From contig NZ_CALNCS010000181.1 in NCBI RefSeq assembly GCF_937875145.1, positions 1-26,478 of the forward strand: DNA of 26,478 bases, written 5' to 3'. Source of the stretch: Alkalibaculum bacchi. GTDB lineage: Bacteria > Bacillota > Clostridia > Eubacteriales > Alkalibacteraceae. This document shows, in pieces, positions 18,771 to 25,574 of this stretch. The notes beneath the pieces are model-generated. The model was not told where the DNA came from, ran no database searches, and was given only the letters and a program-made list of their open reading frames with translations. Both the position numbers and the translations under genes were made by a program. Positions within the stretch are counted from its first letter, which is position 1. The number at the start of each line of letters is the position of its first letter.

Positions 18771-19964
18771 TTATGATGTTATATCTTTAAAAACTTTACA
18801 TATATATTCAATTTCCTCATCGTTTAATAATGTATGCAGCGGAAGTGTAATTTCATTTATATATTGATTGTAAGAATTCGGGAAATCTTCAATATTAAAC
18901 CCTAACTTTTTATACGCGGTGTGCATAGGTAATGGCTTATAATGAACATTTGTTGCAATACCCATAGTGGCCATTTCCTCAATTATATTATTTCTATCTG
19001 TTTCACTTTTTCCCATTAGTCGAACTAAATATAAATGCCCACTTGAGTTAAAACGCTCTCCATAATGCTTTAGTTGTTTGATCTTAATGGTATCAAATGC
19101 TTTATCATATCTACTAATGATCTGTTTTCTTCTCTCTAAAATCTCGTCATATCTTTTAAACTGTGCAAGCCCTAGTGATGCCATAATATCTGTCATATTG
19201 CACTTATAGGCCGGATATACGATATCGTATTCCCAACCTCCAAGTCTTGTTTTAGCTAACGCATCCTTCGATTGACCATGAAGTATTAAAAGCATAAATT
19301 CCTTATATATGTCTTCATCATTGATTCCACTTATATCTTTCCATGTGACCGCTCCACCTTCTGCAGTAGTAAGGTTCTTTACTGCATGAAATGAAAAACA
19401 TGTAAAATCTGCAACTTCCCCACTCATTTTGCCCTTATAATTTGCACCAAAAGAATGAGCAGCATCTGCAACAATTGCAACTCTACCAATAGCACTTTGT
19501 ATTTCATTTGAGGACTTAAATAAGTGTTTTTTATTGTTAACAGCTTCCATTACTCTATCATAGTCACACATAACACCAGCGATATCTACAGGTATAATTG
19601 CTTTTGTTTTATCTGTAATTGCTTTTTCTATTGCATCATAATCTAAATGAAAAGAATCTTTCGCAGTATCAACTAACACAATTTTAGCTCCAACGTGATC
19701 AATAACACTAGCAGATGATGTGTATGTGTAAGCAGATGTAATAACTTCATCGCCTTCGCCTATACCTAATAGACGTAACGTCATCTCCATACATGCTGTT
19801 GCAGAATTCATGCAAACAGCCTTAGTAGTGTTGCAGTATTCTGCAATTTGTTTCTCAAATAACTTTGTTTTTGGACCAGTTGTGATCCACCCTGACTTCA
19901 AAGTGTCGACTACTTCATCTATCTCTGCTTGAGTTATGTCAGGTGGTGAAAAAGATATATTCAT
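18771..19964 (-). CDS. DegT/DnrJ/EryC1 aminotransferase, PglE/ArnB-like
   Basis: This PLP-dependent sugar aminotransferase of 397 aa probably puts an amino group on C4 of a UDP-4-keto sugar. The family pattern is plain: an opening like ISFSPPDITQAEIDEVVDTL, then SGWITTGPKT, the cofactor aspartate in VADAAHSFGA, and the PLP lysine K196 in SFHAVKNLTTAEGGA. It is the first gene of the polysaccharide operon; the ATG is seven bases after AAGGAG, and about 63 bases downstream of a strong promoter. It lies 31 bases before the phosphoglycosyl transferase gene. No 4,6-dehydratase (PglF type) or acetyltransferase (PglD type) is adjacent, so the precursor must come from elsewhere. Confidence 0.9.
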   Translation of the reverse strand: MNISFSPPDITQAEIDEVVDTLKSGWITTGPKTKLFEKQIAEYCNTTKAVCMNSATACMEMTLRLLGIGEGDEVITSAYTYTSSASVIDHVGAKIVLVDTAKDSFHLDYDAIEKAITDKTKAIIPVDIAGVMCDYDRVMEAVNNKKHLFKSSNEIQSAIGRVAIVADAAHSFGANYKGKMSGEVADFTCFSFHAVKNLTTAEGGAVTWKDISGINDEDIYKEFMLLILHGQSKDALAKTRLGGWEYDIVYPAYKCNMTDIMASLGLAQFKRYDEILERRKQIISRYDKAFDTIKIKQLKHYGERFNSSGHLYLVRLMGKSETDRNNIIEEMATMGIATNVHYKPLPMHTAYKKLGFNIEDFPNSYNQYINEITLPLHTLLNDEEIEYICKVFKDITS

Positions 19965-20033
19965 ATAAAAACTCCTTAATTCTGTTAGTTAAAACATGCT
20001 GTCCCTATTATATATAAAAAAGATTGTTACTCA

Positions 20034-20062
20034 ATTATACTTTTTTCTCAGTCTTATGACAA
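20034..20062 (-). promoter_or_regulatory. Proximal promoter of the polysaccharide operon
   Basis: On the minus strand TTGTCA (20057-20062) and TATAAT (20034-20039) are spaced by exactly 17 bases. This is one mismatch from consensus overall, and it places the transcript start about 63 bases before the first ATG. It is the best sigma-A-type promoter in the window. Confidence 0.75.
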
Positions 20063-20070
20063 CATTATAC

Positions 20071-20099
20071 ATTATAAAACATTCTTCCACTATTAACAA
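20071..20099 (-). promoter_or_regulatory. Second candidate promoter of the polysaccharide operon
   Basis: TTGTTA (20094-20099) and TATAAT (20071-20076) on the minus strand are also 17 bases apart, just upstream of the proximal promoter. The surroundings are AT-rich, so this one could be fortuitous. Confidence 0.45.
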
Positions 20100-20211
20100 G
20101 GAGACCTTTAAACATAGTTTAATTTTATAATCACTTTCATAATTTATCCAGTTTAGCACTGCATGTTAATTATTATTTACAGTCGTCTATCGCTTTAAAC
20201 ATTTCCATATT

Positions 20212-20241
20212 ATTATAAGGTTTTATTTTTTTTATTGGCAA
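20212..20241 (-). promoter_or_regulatory. Distal candidate promoter of the polysaccharide operon
   Basis: TTGCCA (20236-20241) and TATAAT (20212-20217) on the minus strand are spaced by 18 bases. If used, it would give a leader of about 240 bases. I see no recognised riboswitch or antiterminator structure in that leader. Confidence 0.35.
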
Positions 20242-20313
20242 CTTCTAAATTATAGGCAAATACATACTGATTATACCTTTTTATATATTACACTGGTTAA
20301 TTTTTTTAATCTG

Positions 20314-20360
20314 TTCTACAATAAAAGACCAAATCTTACATTTGGTCTTTTATTGTAGAA
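20314..20360 (-). terminator. Very long perfect hairpin, terminator of the Ig-like/helical-tail gene
   Basis: Arms 20314-20334 and 20340-20360 are perfectly complementary over 21 bp around the five-base loop CTTAC. The core reads GACCAAAT then ATTTGGTC, followed by TTTTATTG on both strands, so it could work in either direction. It lies about 60 bases past the stop of the minus-strand gene and insulates the operon promoters from it. Confidence 0.8.
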
Positions 20361-20419
20361 TTTCTATTTGCAAAATCTCAGAGGTCCTCTCCACTAGTTC
20401 TGCTGCTTTATTCTTCTTT

Positions 20420-21235
20420 TCAGTTCGATGCTTCATCGTTTCCTGCTTGTCCCGAATCTCCTTGTCCATTTTGCTCTTGTTCTGCTTGTTCCTGCTTCGC
20501 CTTCTCTTCCTCAGCTTTTCGTGCTGCTTCTTCCTGAGCTATCCTCTCTTCTTCAGCCTTTCGTGCTGCTTCTTCCTGAGCTATTCTCTCCGCTTCAGCC
20601 TTTCGTGCTGCTTCTTCCTGAGCTATTCTTTCTGCTTCTGCTATACGTGCTGCCTCCGCTTGAGCTTTTTTCTGTTCCTCTTGCGCTTTTCCCGATGCCG
20701 CTTGTTGGGCTTTCTTTTCTGCAGCTACTTTTGCTTTACGCTCTGCTTCTTCTTGAGCTTTCTTTTGTTCCTCGGCTTTTTTAGCCTCTTCAGACTTTAT
20801 TGCTTCCTGATTAATGGTAAAAACCAGCCTGGTCTTATTTTTAGCTTCGTCCTCTATTTCAATATTGTACGTTCCTGTAGTCGTAATCCTTACGGTATCT
20901 GTTGGAATCGTCAGATTATTCATTCTCGCCTTTACTACCTTCACATTATCAGAAAATTTCAATTCTACTTTATCTGTTTCAACCGTCTCACCATGTTTAA
21001 ATTCTTCAGGGTATACAATTTCAATCACTGGGGCGATTTTATCTTCCGATTCATCTATAGTATCATCTGTGTACCTCGCTCTTCTTGCCTCTTCTAGTGA
21101 GTAGACAGAGCGTATTATGTCTTTGTTGATCTTACTAATTTCTTCTGCTGCATATTTAGGTGTGTTTTGATAATTATAGCCAAATAACAGTATACCTGTT
21201 AAGGTAGCTGATAAAGCTATGACTAGTTTGCTCAA
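20420..21235 (-). CDS. Secreted or membrane-anchored protein with Ig-like domain and charged helical repeat tail
   Basis: This is an unrecognised protein of 271 aa. Residues about 4-22 form a hydrophobic signal or anchor segment. Residues about 65-145 look like a bacterial Ig-like beta-sandwich (PVIEIVYPEE, then KFSDNVKVVKA, then TTGTYNIEIEDEAKNKTRLV). From about residue 150 to 250 the sequence is almost only A, E, K, R and Q, including three tandem 14-aa units built on ERIAQEEAARKA, so a long single helix or coiled coil is expected. The end is Gly/Asn/Gln-rich. The start is TTG at 21233-21235, nine bases after AAAGGA; an ATG four bases upstream is out of frame. It may project from or span the cell wall; no enzymatic motif is visible. 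Confidence 0.8.
   Translation of the reverse strand: MSKLVIALSATLTGILLFGYNYQNTPKYAAEEISKINKDIIRSVYSLEEARRARYTDDTIDESEDKIAPVIEIVYPEEFKHGETVETDKVELKFSDNVKVVKARMNNLTIPTDTVRITTTGTYNIEIEDEAKNKTRLVFTINQEAIKSEEAKKAEEQKKAQEEAERKAKVAAEKKAQQAASGKAQEEQKKAQAEAARIAEAERIAQEEAARKAEAERIAQEEAARKAEEERIAQEEAARKAEEEKAKQEQAEQEQNGQGDSGQAGNDEASN
20510..20635 (-). repeat. Three tandem 42-bp units in the helical tail
   Basis: Three consecutive 42-bp units (about 20510-20551, 20552-20593 and 20594-20635) share the core GTGCTGCTTCTTCCTGAGCT on the plus strand and differ at a few positions. They encode 14-aa helical units and keep the frame. Less perfect copies continue on the 5' side of the gene. Such a tract could vary in copy number between strains. 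Confidence 0.85.
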
Positions 21236-21629
21236 TCATCTCAATCCTTTCCATAATATTAATATTTTTATATAAAAGAAGTATTATATTCTGTGCCCAT
21301 TATCAACTAATAGAAATAATGCTTGTACATTATTTTATCTTAGTTCTCATAAATTTAATGTAAAATTTAGTAATAATGGATGTGTCTTCTCCATATATTT
21401 TATTATATCATTATATCCAATTATTGCTAGATAATGAACAAGCTTTTAATAATATAATAAATTAATGCTATATGTGTATAAGGAATTTGTTAGGATTTAT
21501 TTAGCGAAACGGTGAGTGCACCCTTCCCTACTATATTTGTATAAAGCTTTTGTATGGATATATCCATGAATAGAAAAGTGTTATATACTATTGTATATAT
21601 TAAAATAATTAAAAGCGAGGAGATCTCTT
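21236..21629. other. Divergent intergenic region
   Basis: About 390 very AT-rich bases between a minus-strand and a plus-strand gene. It must contain promoters for both, but I find no hexamer pair good enough to list. The only GC-rich patch is near 21505-21530. No gene or known RNA is recognised. Confidence 0.5.
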
Positions 21630-22667
21630 ATGAAAAAAATCTATATTCTTTTAACTCTTGTACTATTGTTCCTCACATCATCATGCTCTAAAACGCCAAT
21701 TTCTTCTGATTCACAACCAGATCCTGAACCTTCTGTAAAAGAGCCTATTACATCGGCCCCTGCTAGATACGAAGATGTCCCAGAAGGTATATCCCCATTA
21801 ACAGGACTTCCCTATGACGGTGATGGACGTGGTATTATGGTTCAGTTAGAAAACACACCCGAAGCTAGACCTCATAGTGGCATTACAAAGGCAGATCTTA
21901 TCTATGAGATGGAAGTTGAGAGCAAGATTACTAGACTTACCTCTTTCTTCTTAAGTGAATACCCTGAAAAAGTTGGACCCGTACGAAGTGCACGAAGACA
22001 GCATATGTATCTCTGGAAGGAATGGGATTATCTTTATGCATTTTTTGGAGGATCTAAATACGATCCAGGTCAAAATGTTTATGATCTGATGGATGAATTA
22101 CGTATTAGCGCACCTCATTTAGACGGAACAAAAGGCGGTGCTTCTTTTACTCGCGCAAAAGATCGAAAATCACCACACAATGCGTATATCAACCTAAATA
22201 ACACTATAAAAAAACAATATGATCACAATCCAGTACAGCGTAGCATCTACTTTGACAAAATGGCTGAAATTACAGGAGACGTAGCAAATGAGATTACCTT
22301 TTCCTACAATTCAAGTAACAATATAAAATACATTTATAATAATGACACATCTGAATATGAAAGATCTATTAACGGAGAGCCTATGATGGATAAAGAAAAT
22401 AATGATCAATTATCCGTTAAGAATATTATTATTCAGCATGCCAATCACTATAAAGTCGATGAAACAGTTTATACGAATATCGACCTTGTGGGAAGTGGAA
22501 AAGCTCAATATTTTACAGAAGGTACAATACGCACTGGTACTTGGAAACGCGAAGGCGTCAATTCCCTCACAAGGTATTACGATGAAAACGGAGAAGAAAT
22601 TGCATTTAAGCCAGGAATGAGTTACATACAGATTGTACGAAATGATACAAATATTGAATTTAAATAG
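21630..22667 (+). CDS. DUF3048 (YerB-family) lipoprotein
   Basis: This is a 345-aa lipoprotein of unknown exact role. The N-terminus has a short hydrophobic signal ending in LTSSC, so Cys19 should be lipidated. A linker rich in P, S and E follows, then the DUF3048 core from about residue 50: SPLTGLPYDGDGRGIMVQLE, RPHSGITKADLIYEMEVE and VGPVRSARRQHM are the conserved stretches. The C-terminal DUF3048_C part (about 215-340) includes RYYDENGEEIAFKPG. The ATG is seven bases after GAGGAG. Its relation to the glutathione peroxidase gene 63 bases downstream is unclear. Confidence 0.92.
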   Translation: MKKIYILLTLVLLFLTSSCSKTPISSDSQPDPEPSVKEPITSAPARYEDVPEGISPLTGLPYDGDGRGIMVQLENTPEARPHSGITKADLIYEMEVESKITRLTSFFLSEYPEKVGPVRSARRQHMYLWKEWDYLYAFFGGSKYDPGQNVYDLMDELRISAPHLDGTKGGASFTRAKDRKSPHNAYINLNNTIKKQYDHNPVQRSIYFDKMAEITGDVANEITFSYNSSNNIKYIYNNDTSEYERSINGEPMMDKENNDQLSVKNIIIQHANHYKVDETVYTNIDLVGSGKAQYFTEGTIRTGTWKREGVNSLTRYYDENGEEIAFKPGMSYIQIVRNDTNIEFK

Positions 22668-22730
22668 TAATGTTTTTCTCACAATTTCTTGGGTACAATA
22701 TATTTATACTGCAACGAAAGGATGAGAAAA

Positions 22731-23273
22731 ATGAACGTACATGATTTTAAAGCAAAAGCCATAACTGGAGAGGAAATCTCTTTAGATGAGTACAAAGGAA
22801 AAGTAATCCTTATTGTCAATACTGCCAGCAAATGTGGATTCACACCTCAATTTAGTGGATTAGAAAATTTATATGAAAAGTATATGGATCATTTTGTAGT
22901 GCTAGGTTTTCCAAGCAACCAGTTCTTTGATCAAGACCCTGCTTCTAATGATGAGATACAAAACTTTTGCCAGCTAAACTTTGGCGTTACTTTTCCGTTA
23001 TTTGAAAAGGCCGATGTCAGAGGAGAAAATACTCATCCCTTGTTTAAGTTCTTAATCAGCCAAAAACCATTTAAAGGCTTTGATTTAAATGACGACATCG
23101 AAAAGAAATTTTACGATTTAACAAAAGAGAATTATCCAGAATTCTTAGATGATGGATCTATCAAATGGAACTTTACGAAATTTTTAGTATCTAAAGAAGG
23201 AGAAGTAGTCGCCCGATTTGAGCCATGGATTACACCTGAAGAGCTAGAAGGAGACATCAAAGAATTACTATAG
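22731..23273 (+). CDS. Glutathione peroxidase-family thiol peroxidase (Cys type)
   Basis: This cytoplasmic peroxidase of about 180 aa reduces hydroperoxides. The peroxidatic residue is C35 in NTASKCGFTPQ, a cysteine rather than selenocysteine. The other tetrad residues are visible: Q in GFPSNQF, and W and N in KWNFTKFLV. I use ATG 22731 (MNVHDFKAKA) because AAAGGA lies upstream at a suitable distance and the family starts there; the frame is open 14 codons further up but without a site. Members in Clostridia usually take electrons from thioredoxin rather than glutathione, which is family knowledge and not shown here. Confidence 0.95.
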   Translation: MNVHDFKAKAITGEEISLDEYKGKVILIVNTASKCGFTPQFSGLENLYEKYMDHFVVLGFPSNQFFDQDPASNDEIQNFCQLNFGVTFPLFEKADVRGENTHPLFKFLISQKPFKGFDLNDDIEKKFYDLTKENYPEFLDDGSIKWNFTKFLVSKEGEVVARFEPWITPEELEGDIKELL

Positions 23274-23295
23274 CCAAATGCCAAAATAGAAAATT

Positions 23296-23317
23296 CTAGC
23301 CACCCTCGGGTGGCTAG
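23296..23317. terminator. Hairpin between convergent genes
   Basis: A perfect 9-bp stem, CTAGCCACC with GGTGGCTAG, closes a four-base loop 22 bases after the peroxidase stop. Read on the minus strand it is followed by a T-rich stretch (AATTTTCTATTTT); on the plus strand the tail is poor in T. It may serve both genes. Confidence 0.65.
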
Positions 23318-23340
23318 TTGCTTAATAATATCTATATAAC

Positions 23341-23496
23341 AATAGATATAGTATTTTCGTAGTCAAGCCACAGAAATCCTTCGTCGCAAGCTCCTCTGGA
23401 CAACCTAGTAGCTAATTTGAATCACTTCCCTGCCTACGGAAAGTTTAGCTTTTTAGTTATCCTCGTTCAACCGTCTAACAAACCAACCATCCAACC
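23341..23496. other. Possible structured non-coding element between convergent genes
   Basis: There is no supported ORF here. On the minus strand AGCTAA and TTAGCT enclose ACTTTCC and GGGAAGT, giving a two-part stem with one G-T pair and unpaired bases on one side. The sequence is less AT-rich than other gaps. It might be a dispersed repeat or a small RNA; only one copy is in the window. Confidence 0.25.
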
Positions 23497-24354
23497 TTAA
23501 AATTTATTCTTAATATTTCTCTTTAGCTCCTCAAGTACATCATTATACTTCAGAGATTTCAGTTTAGGGAAAGCGCGAAGTATTCTTCGTTCTGAGAATT
23601 TGCTTCCCATTTGCAGTTCTTTAATCTTTTTATACAGTGGTAATGTAGAGAGATCTACTTCTACATGATCCTTAAATTCGTTTATATTGGCATTTATGTT
23701 TTCCTTAAATTCCATCCAGTCTTCATGCTTTTCCTCTATAAACCTTTGTCCATGTGCTAAGAATATTTCAATCTTTTCTTCTATATTGTCTCTTCCAATC
23801 GCATCCCTTATTTCCTCTTTCAGTACATATATTTCTTTGAACCGAGAATTTAGCTTTATAGCTGCGTTTGAAGAGTATGCAATATCTAGTAGGATAATTG
23901 CAAATAAAAAAATACTCATATAGTTTTTATTTGTATCAGAGATTTGTTGAACAAAAAGTGATATGTAGGGGTGAATCCAATTTATAAGTAATATGGATAA
24001 AATGCCAAAGTAAATAGAGTTTTCCAAACAAACTCTGCCATTAATATTGAATTTCCTTTCAGAATAATCCCACCATCTCATTGCAAATAACTTTTCCATT
24101 ATGTAGCTGGTTATATACTCTAAAATTGAAGTTGTAACCATAGATAATAGAAAAAGACCTCCTAAGGTTTTCACATAAGGGTCTACTAAGAAAATCACAT
24201 ATATAGATCCTACACCGTATATGGGGCAAATAGGCCCACTAAGAAACCCTCTGTCAGCAAAAGAACCTTGCCTTATAGAACAATACAAAGTCTCAACTAT
24301 CCAACCTAAAAAACTATAAATAAACCAAAATAAAAATATAACGGTCCAATCCAT
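23497..24354 (-). CDS. CmpB-like membrane protein (putative ABC transporter permease family)
   Basis: This is a 285-aa membrane protein. About five hydrophobic helices fill residues 1-170. The conserved pieces of the PF06541-like family are present: FWFIYSFLGWIVETLYCSI, then GFLSGPICPIYGVGS, EYITSYIMEKLF and RWWDYSERKFNINGRVCLEN. The last 110 residues are soluble and charged. Members are labelled as putative ABC transporter permeases, but no transporter partner is nearby, so the function is unknown. The ATG follows an AGAGGACAGG site that lies next to the structured leader listed separately. Confidence 0.88.
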   Translation of the reverse strand: MDWTVIFLFWFIYSFLGWIVETLYCSIRQGSFADRGFLSGPICPIYGVGSIYVIFLVDPYVKTLGGLFLLSMVTTSILEYITSYIMEKLFAMRWWDYSERKFNINGRVCLENSIYFGILSILLINWIHPYISLFVQQISDTNKNYMSIFLFAIILLDIAYSSNAAIKLNSRFKEIYVLKEEIRDAIGRDNIEEKIEIFLAHGQRFIEEKHEDWMEFKENINANINEFKDHVEVDLSTLPLYKKIKELQMGSKFSERRILRAFPKLKSLKYNDVLEELKRNIKNKF

Positions 24355-24370
24355 GTACTACCTGTCCTCT

Positions 24371-24447
24371 CTCATTGTAGAAAACGGTGCTCCACCGTTC
24401 CACATATATACACCGGAATGAAGAGGGCACCATCCCCTACATCAACT
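24371..24447 (-). promoter_or_regulatory. Possible structured RNA leader or riboswitch-like element
   Basis: On the minus strand, upstream of the CmpB-like gene, TGTAG and CTACA (24437-24441 with 24376-24380) enclose three hairpins: AGGGG with CCTCT (24422-24438, one G-U pair), TTCC with GGAA, and AACGGTG with CACCGTT around GAG (24383-24399). The first loop contains GGTGC, complementary to GCACC in the third hairpin, allowing a pseudoknot. The CCTCT arm is also complementary to AGAGG in the ribosome binding region. This is manual folding only. The third hairpin could instead be a weak terminator for the HD gene. Confidence 0.35.
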
Positions 24448-24512
24448 CGCTTCTAGATGAGTGTGTTTTTCCTATCCAACCTTTAAATTCGTTAAAACTA
24501 AATTAAATCTAC

Positions 24513-25007
24513 TTATACTACATCCAGATTAGAGCATACGTTTTTACGTGTGAATATTTCCATTACTGCACACCATTTGTCTACCATTGTGACCACAAAG
24601 GATTCCTTAAACTTTGGTAGCTTTACTGTTAGAGGCCACATATGCTTTACGATGATATCCTTTTCTCTTGCATTCAAATTGAACAGATTGCTCGCATTTT
24701 TCAGAGCTGTATAAGGGTGTGTAAATCCGTGTAGTCCCTCTGTTTTTGTCGTATGCCAATCGTATAGAAACAAGTCGTGCAAAAGTCCCCCTCGAGCGGC
24801 AGAACGATAATCTAGACCCCAATTTTTACAAATACAATAACTGTAGTAAGACACCGTTAAACTGTGTTCAAAACAGCTAATATCACTATGCTGAATGTAG
24901 TCTTTCATAGAGCAAACCGCTTCATGCTCAAGAAGTCCTACAACACAGGTTTTGTATTCCTCAACATCTTTATAGTCCATTATTTTACTAAAAAAACAAT
25001 CGATCAT
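24513..25007 (-). CDS. HD-domain protein, putative metal-dependent phosphohydrolase
   Basis: This is a small single-domain HD-superfamily protein of 164 aa, probably cytoplasmic. The metal-site residues are visible in order: H48 in FEHSLTVS, H77-D78 in GLLHDLFLYDWH, further histidines at 93 and 97 (LHGFTHPY), H122 in KHMWPL and D143 in MVDKWCA. The natural substrate cannot be told. The ATG follows AGGAG with six bases between. It is upstream of the CmpB-like gene on the same strand, about 158 bases away. Confidence 0.88.
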   Translation of the reverse strand: MIDCFFSKIMDYKDVEEYKTCVVGLLEHEAVCSMKDYIQHSDISCFEHSLTVSYYSYCICKNWGLDYRSAARGGLLHDLFLYDWHTTKTEGLHGFTHPYTALKNASNLFNLNAREKDIIVKHMWPLTVKLPKFKESFVVTMVDKWCAVMEIFTRKNVCSNLDVV

Positions 25008-25344
25008 TGTTTTCTCCTTTTATAAAACATACTCATTACTTACTTCTGTATTATTTTACACTACATAACATTAAATTAATATGAAATTATTTCAACAAAT
25101 GAGAATATTTTATATCTATTATGTAAATCATTTATAATAGTCCCTTCTATAAATTGATTTTTTCAATTTTCATTCATAACAAATGGGAATAAGAGACTTT
25201 AGTAACAAACAATACAGCCCCATTTAATTAAAATTTAAACATATCTTTACATTGATTTACTAGATGATGATTTCGCCATTTGGCATACTGTAGATATACA
25301 GTTTTTTAGAGCTGTATATACCATTCGTATCAGGAGGAAATAGT
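25008..25344. other. Divergent intergenic region with inverted repeats
   Basis: About 335 AT-rich bases between the HD gene (minus) and the small ORF (plus). The HD ribosome binding site and the inverted repeats at 25287-25319 are the only clear items. A TATAAT at 25133-25138 lacks a matching -35. Confidence 0.5.
25287..25319 (+). promoter_or_regulatory. Competing inverted repeats before the small ORF
   Basis: ACTGTA (25287-25292) pairs with TACAGT (25297-25302) around GATA, and a run of six T follows at once. The same middle arm, as ATATACAG (25294-25301), can instead pair with CTGTATAT (25312-25319). The two hairpins exclude each other, like a small attenuator; alternatively the first is an operator. 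Confidence 0.3.
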
Positions 25345-25485
25345 ATGATTAAAATATTACACATAGCAAATACCATAAGATCCTTCTTACAAGAAAAAAT
25401 AAATAGTGTGTTTGATCCTAACTTTGACCTTTGGAACGACTATGTTCTAGAAGATGAGTTTCGTTTTATTACAAAAGTTAAATAA
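25345..25485 (+). CDS. Small hypothetical protein, 46 aa
   Basis: I do not recognise this protein. It begins MIKILHIANT, has a central NSVFDPNFDLWNDYVLEDEF stretch and ends in TKVK. The N-terminal third could form an amphipathic helix and the middle is acidic and aromatic. No signal peptide or membrane segment is evident. Support for being real: AGGAGG stands eight bases before the ATG, the frame ends cleanly at TAA, and a hairpin and strong terminator follow within 80 bases, giving a compact unit. No family assignment is possible by eye. Confidence 0.65.
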   Translation: MIKILHIANTIRSFLQEKINSVFDPNFDLWNDYVLEDEFRFITKVK

Positions 25486-25489
25486 GCCC

Positions 25490-25538
25490 AATATAGCAGA
25501 TATTAACCCTCCTCTCCTCAAAGTCATTGTGCTATATT
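25490..25538 (+). repeat. Long-loop hairpin with CU-rich loop after the small ORF
   Basis: AATATAGCA (25490-25498) is perfectly complementary to TGCTATATT (25530-25538). The 31-base loop holds CCCTCCTCTCCTC (25507-25519), which contains CCTCCT, the exact complement of the AGGAGG site of the small ORF. Confidence 0.55.
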
Positions 25539-25545
25539 ACTCGCG

Positions 25546-25574
25546 GAACGACATATGTCGTTCTTTTTTATTTT
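25546..25574 (+). terminator. Rho-independent terminator after the small ORF
   Basis: GAACGAC and GTCGTTC form a perfect 7-bp stem around ATAT (25546-25563), followed by TTTTTTATTTT on the plus strand. It lies just beyond the 3' end of the minus-strand DUF3006 gene and has the correct direction for the small ORF transcript. Confidence 0.85.

Larger units (their letters stand above)
19965..20313 (-). other. Non-coding leader and promoter region of the polysaccharide operon
   Basis: About 350 AT-rich bases with no supported gene. It holds the three candidate promoters listed separately and ends at the large hairpin of the neighbouring gene. I could not identify a known leader element, such as one linked to processive antitermination, although a 15.7 kb operon might be expected to use one. 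Confidence 0.6.

Noticed and set aside
20342..21097. A 251-codon plus-strand open frame with leucine, serine and phenylalanine-rich translation
   Set aside because: It is the antisense shadow of the A/E/K-rich helical tail; its repeats come from the 42-bp units, and it lacks a ribosome site and a plausible protein composition.
22731..23273. Selenocysteine-type glutathione peroxidase
   Set aside because: The active-site codon is TGT (cysteine) in SKCGF; there is no in-frame TGA.
24371..24447. Fluoride (crcB) riboswitch
   Set aside because: Only the 5' hairpin resembles it. The conserved CUGAU segment and the spacing to the final CUAC are not matched, so I report only an unassigned candidate leader.
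24607..24822. 71-codon minus-strand frame inside the HD gene
   Set aside because: It overlaps the HD metal-site region in another frame and has no ribosome site; the HD frame has clear family motifs.
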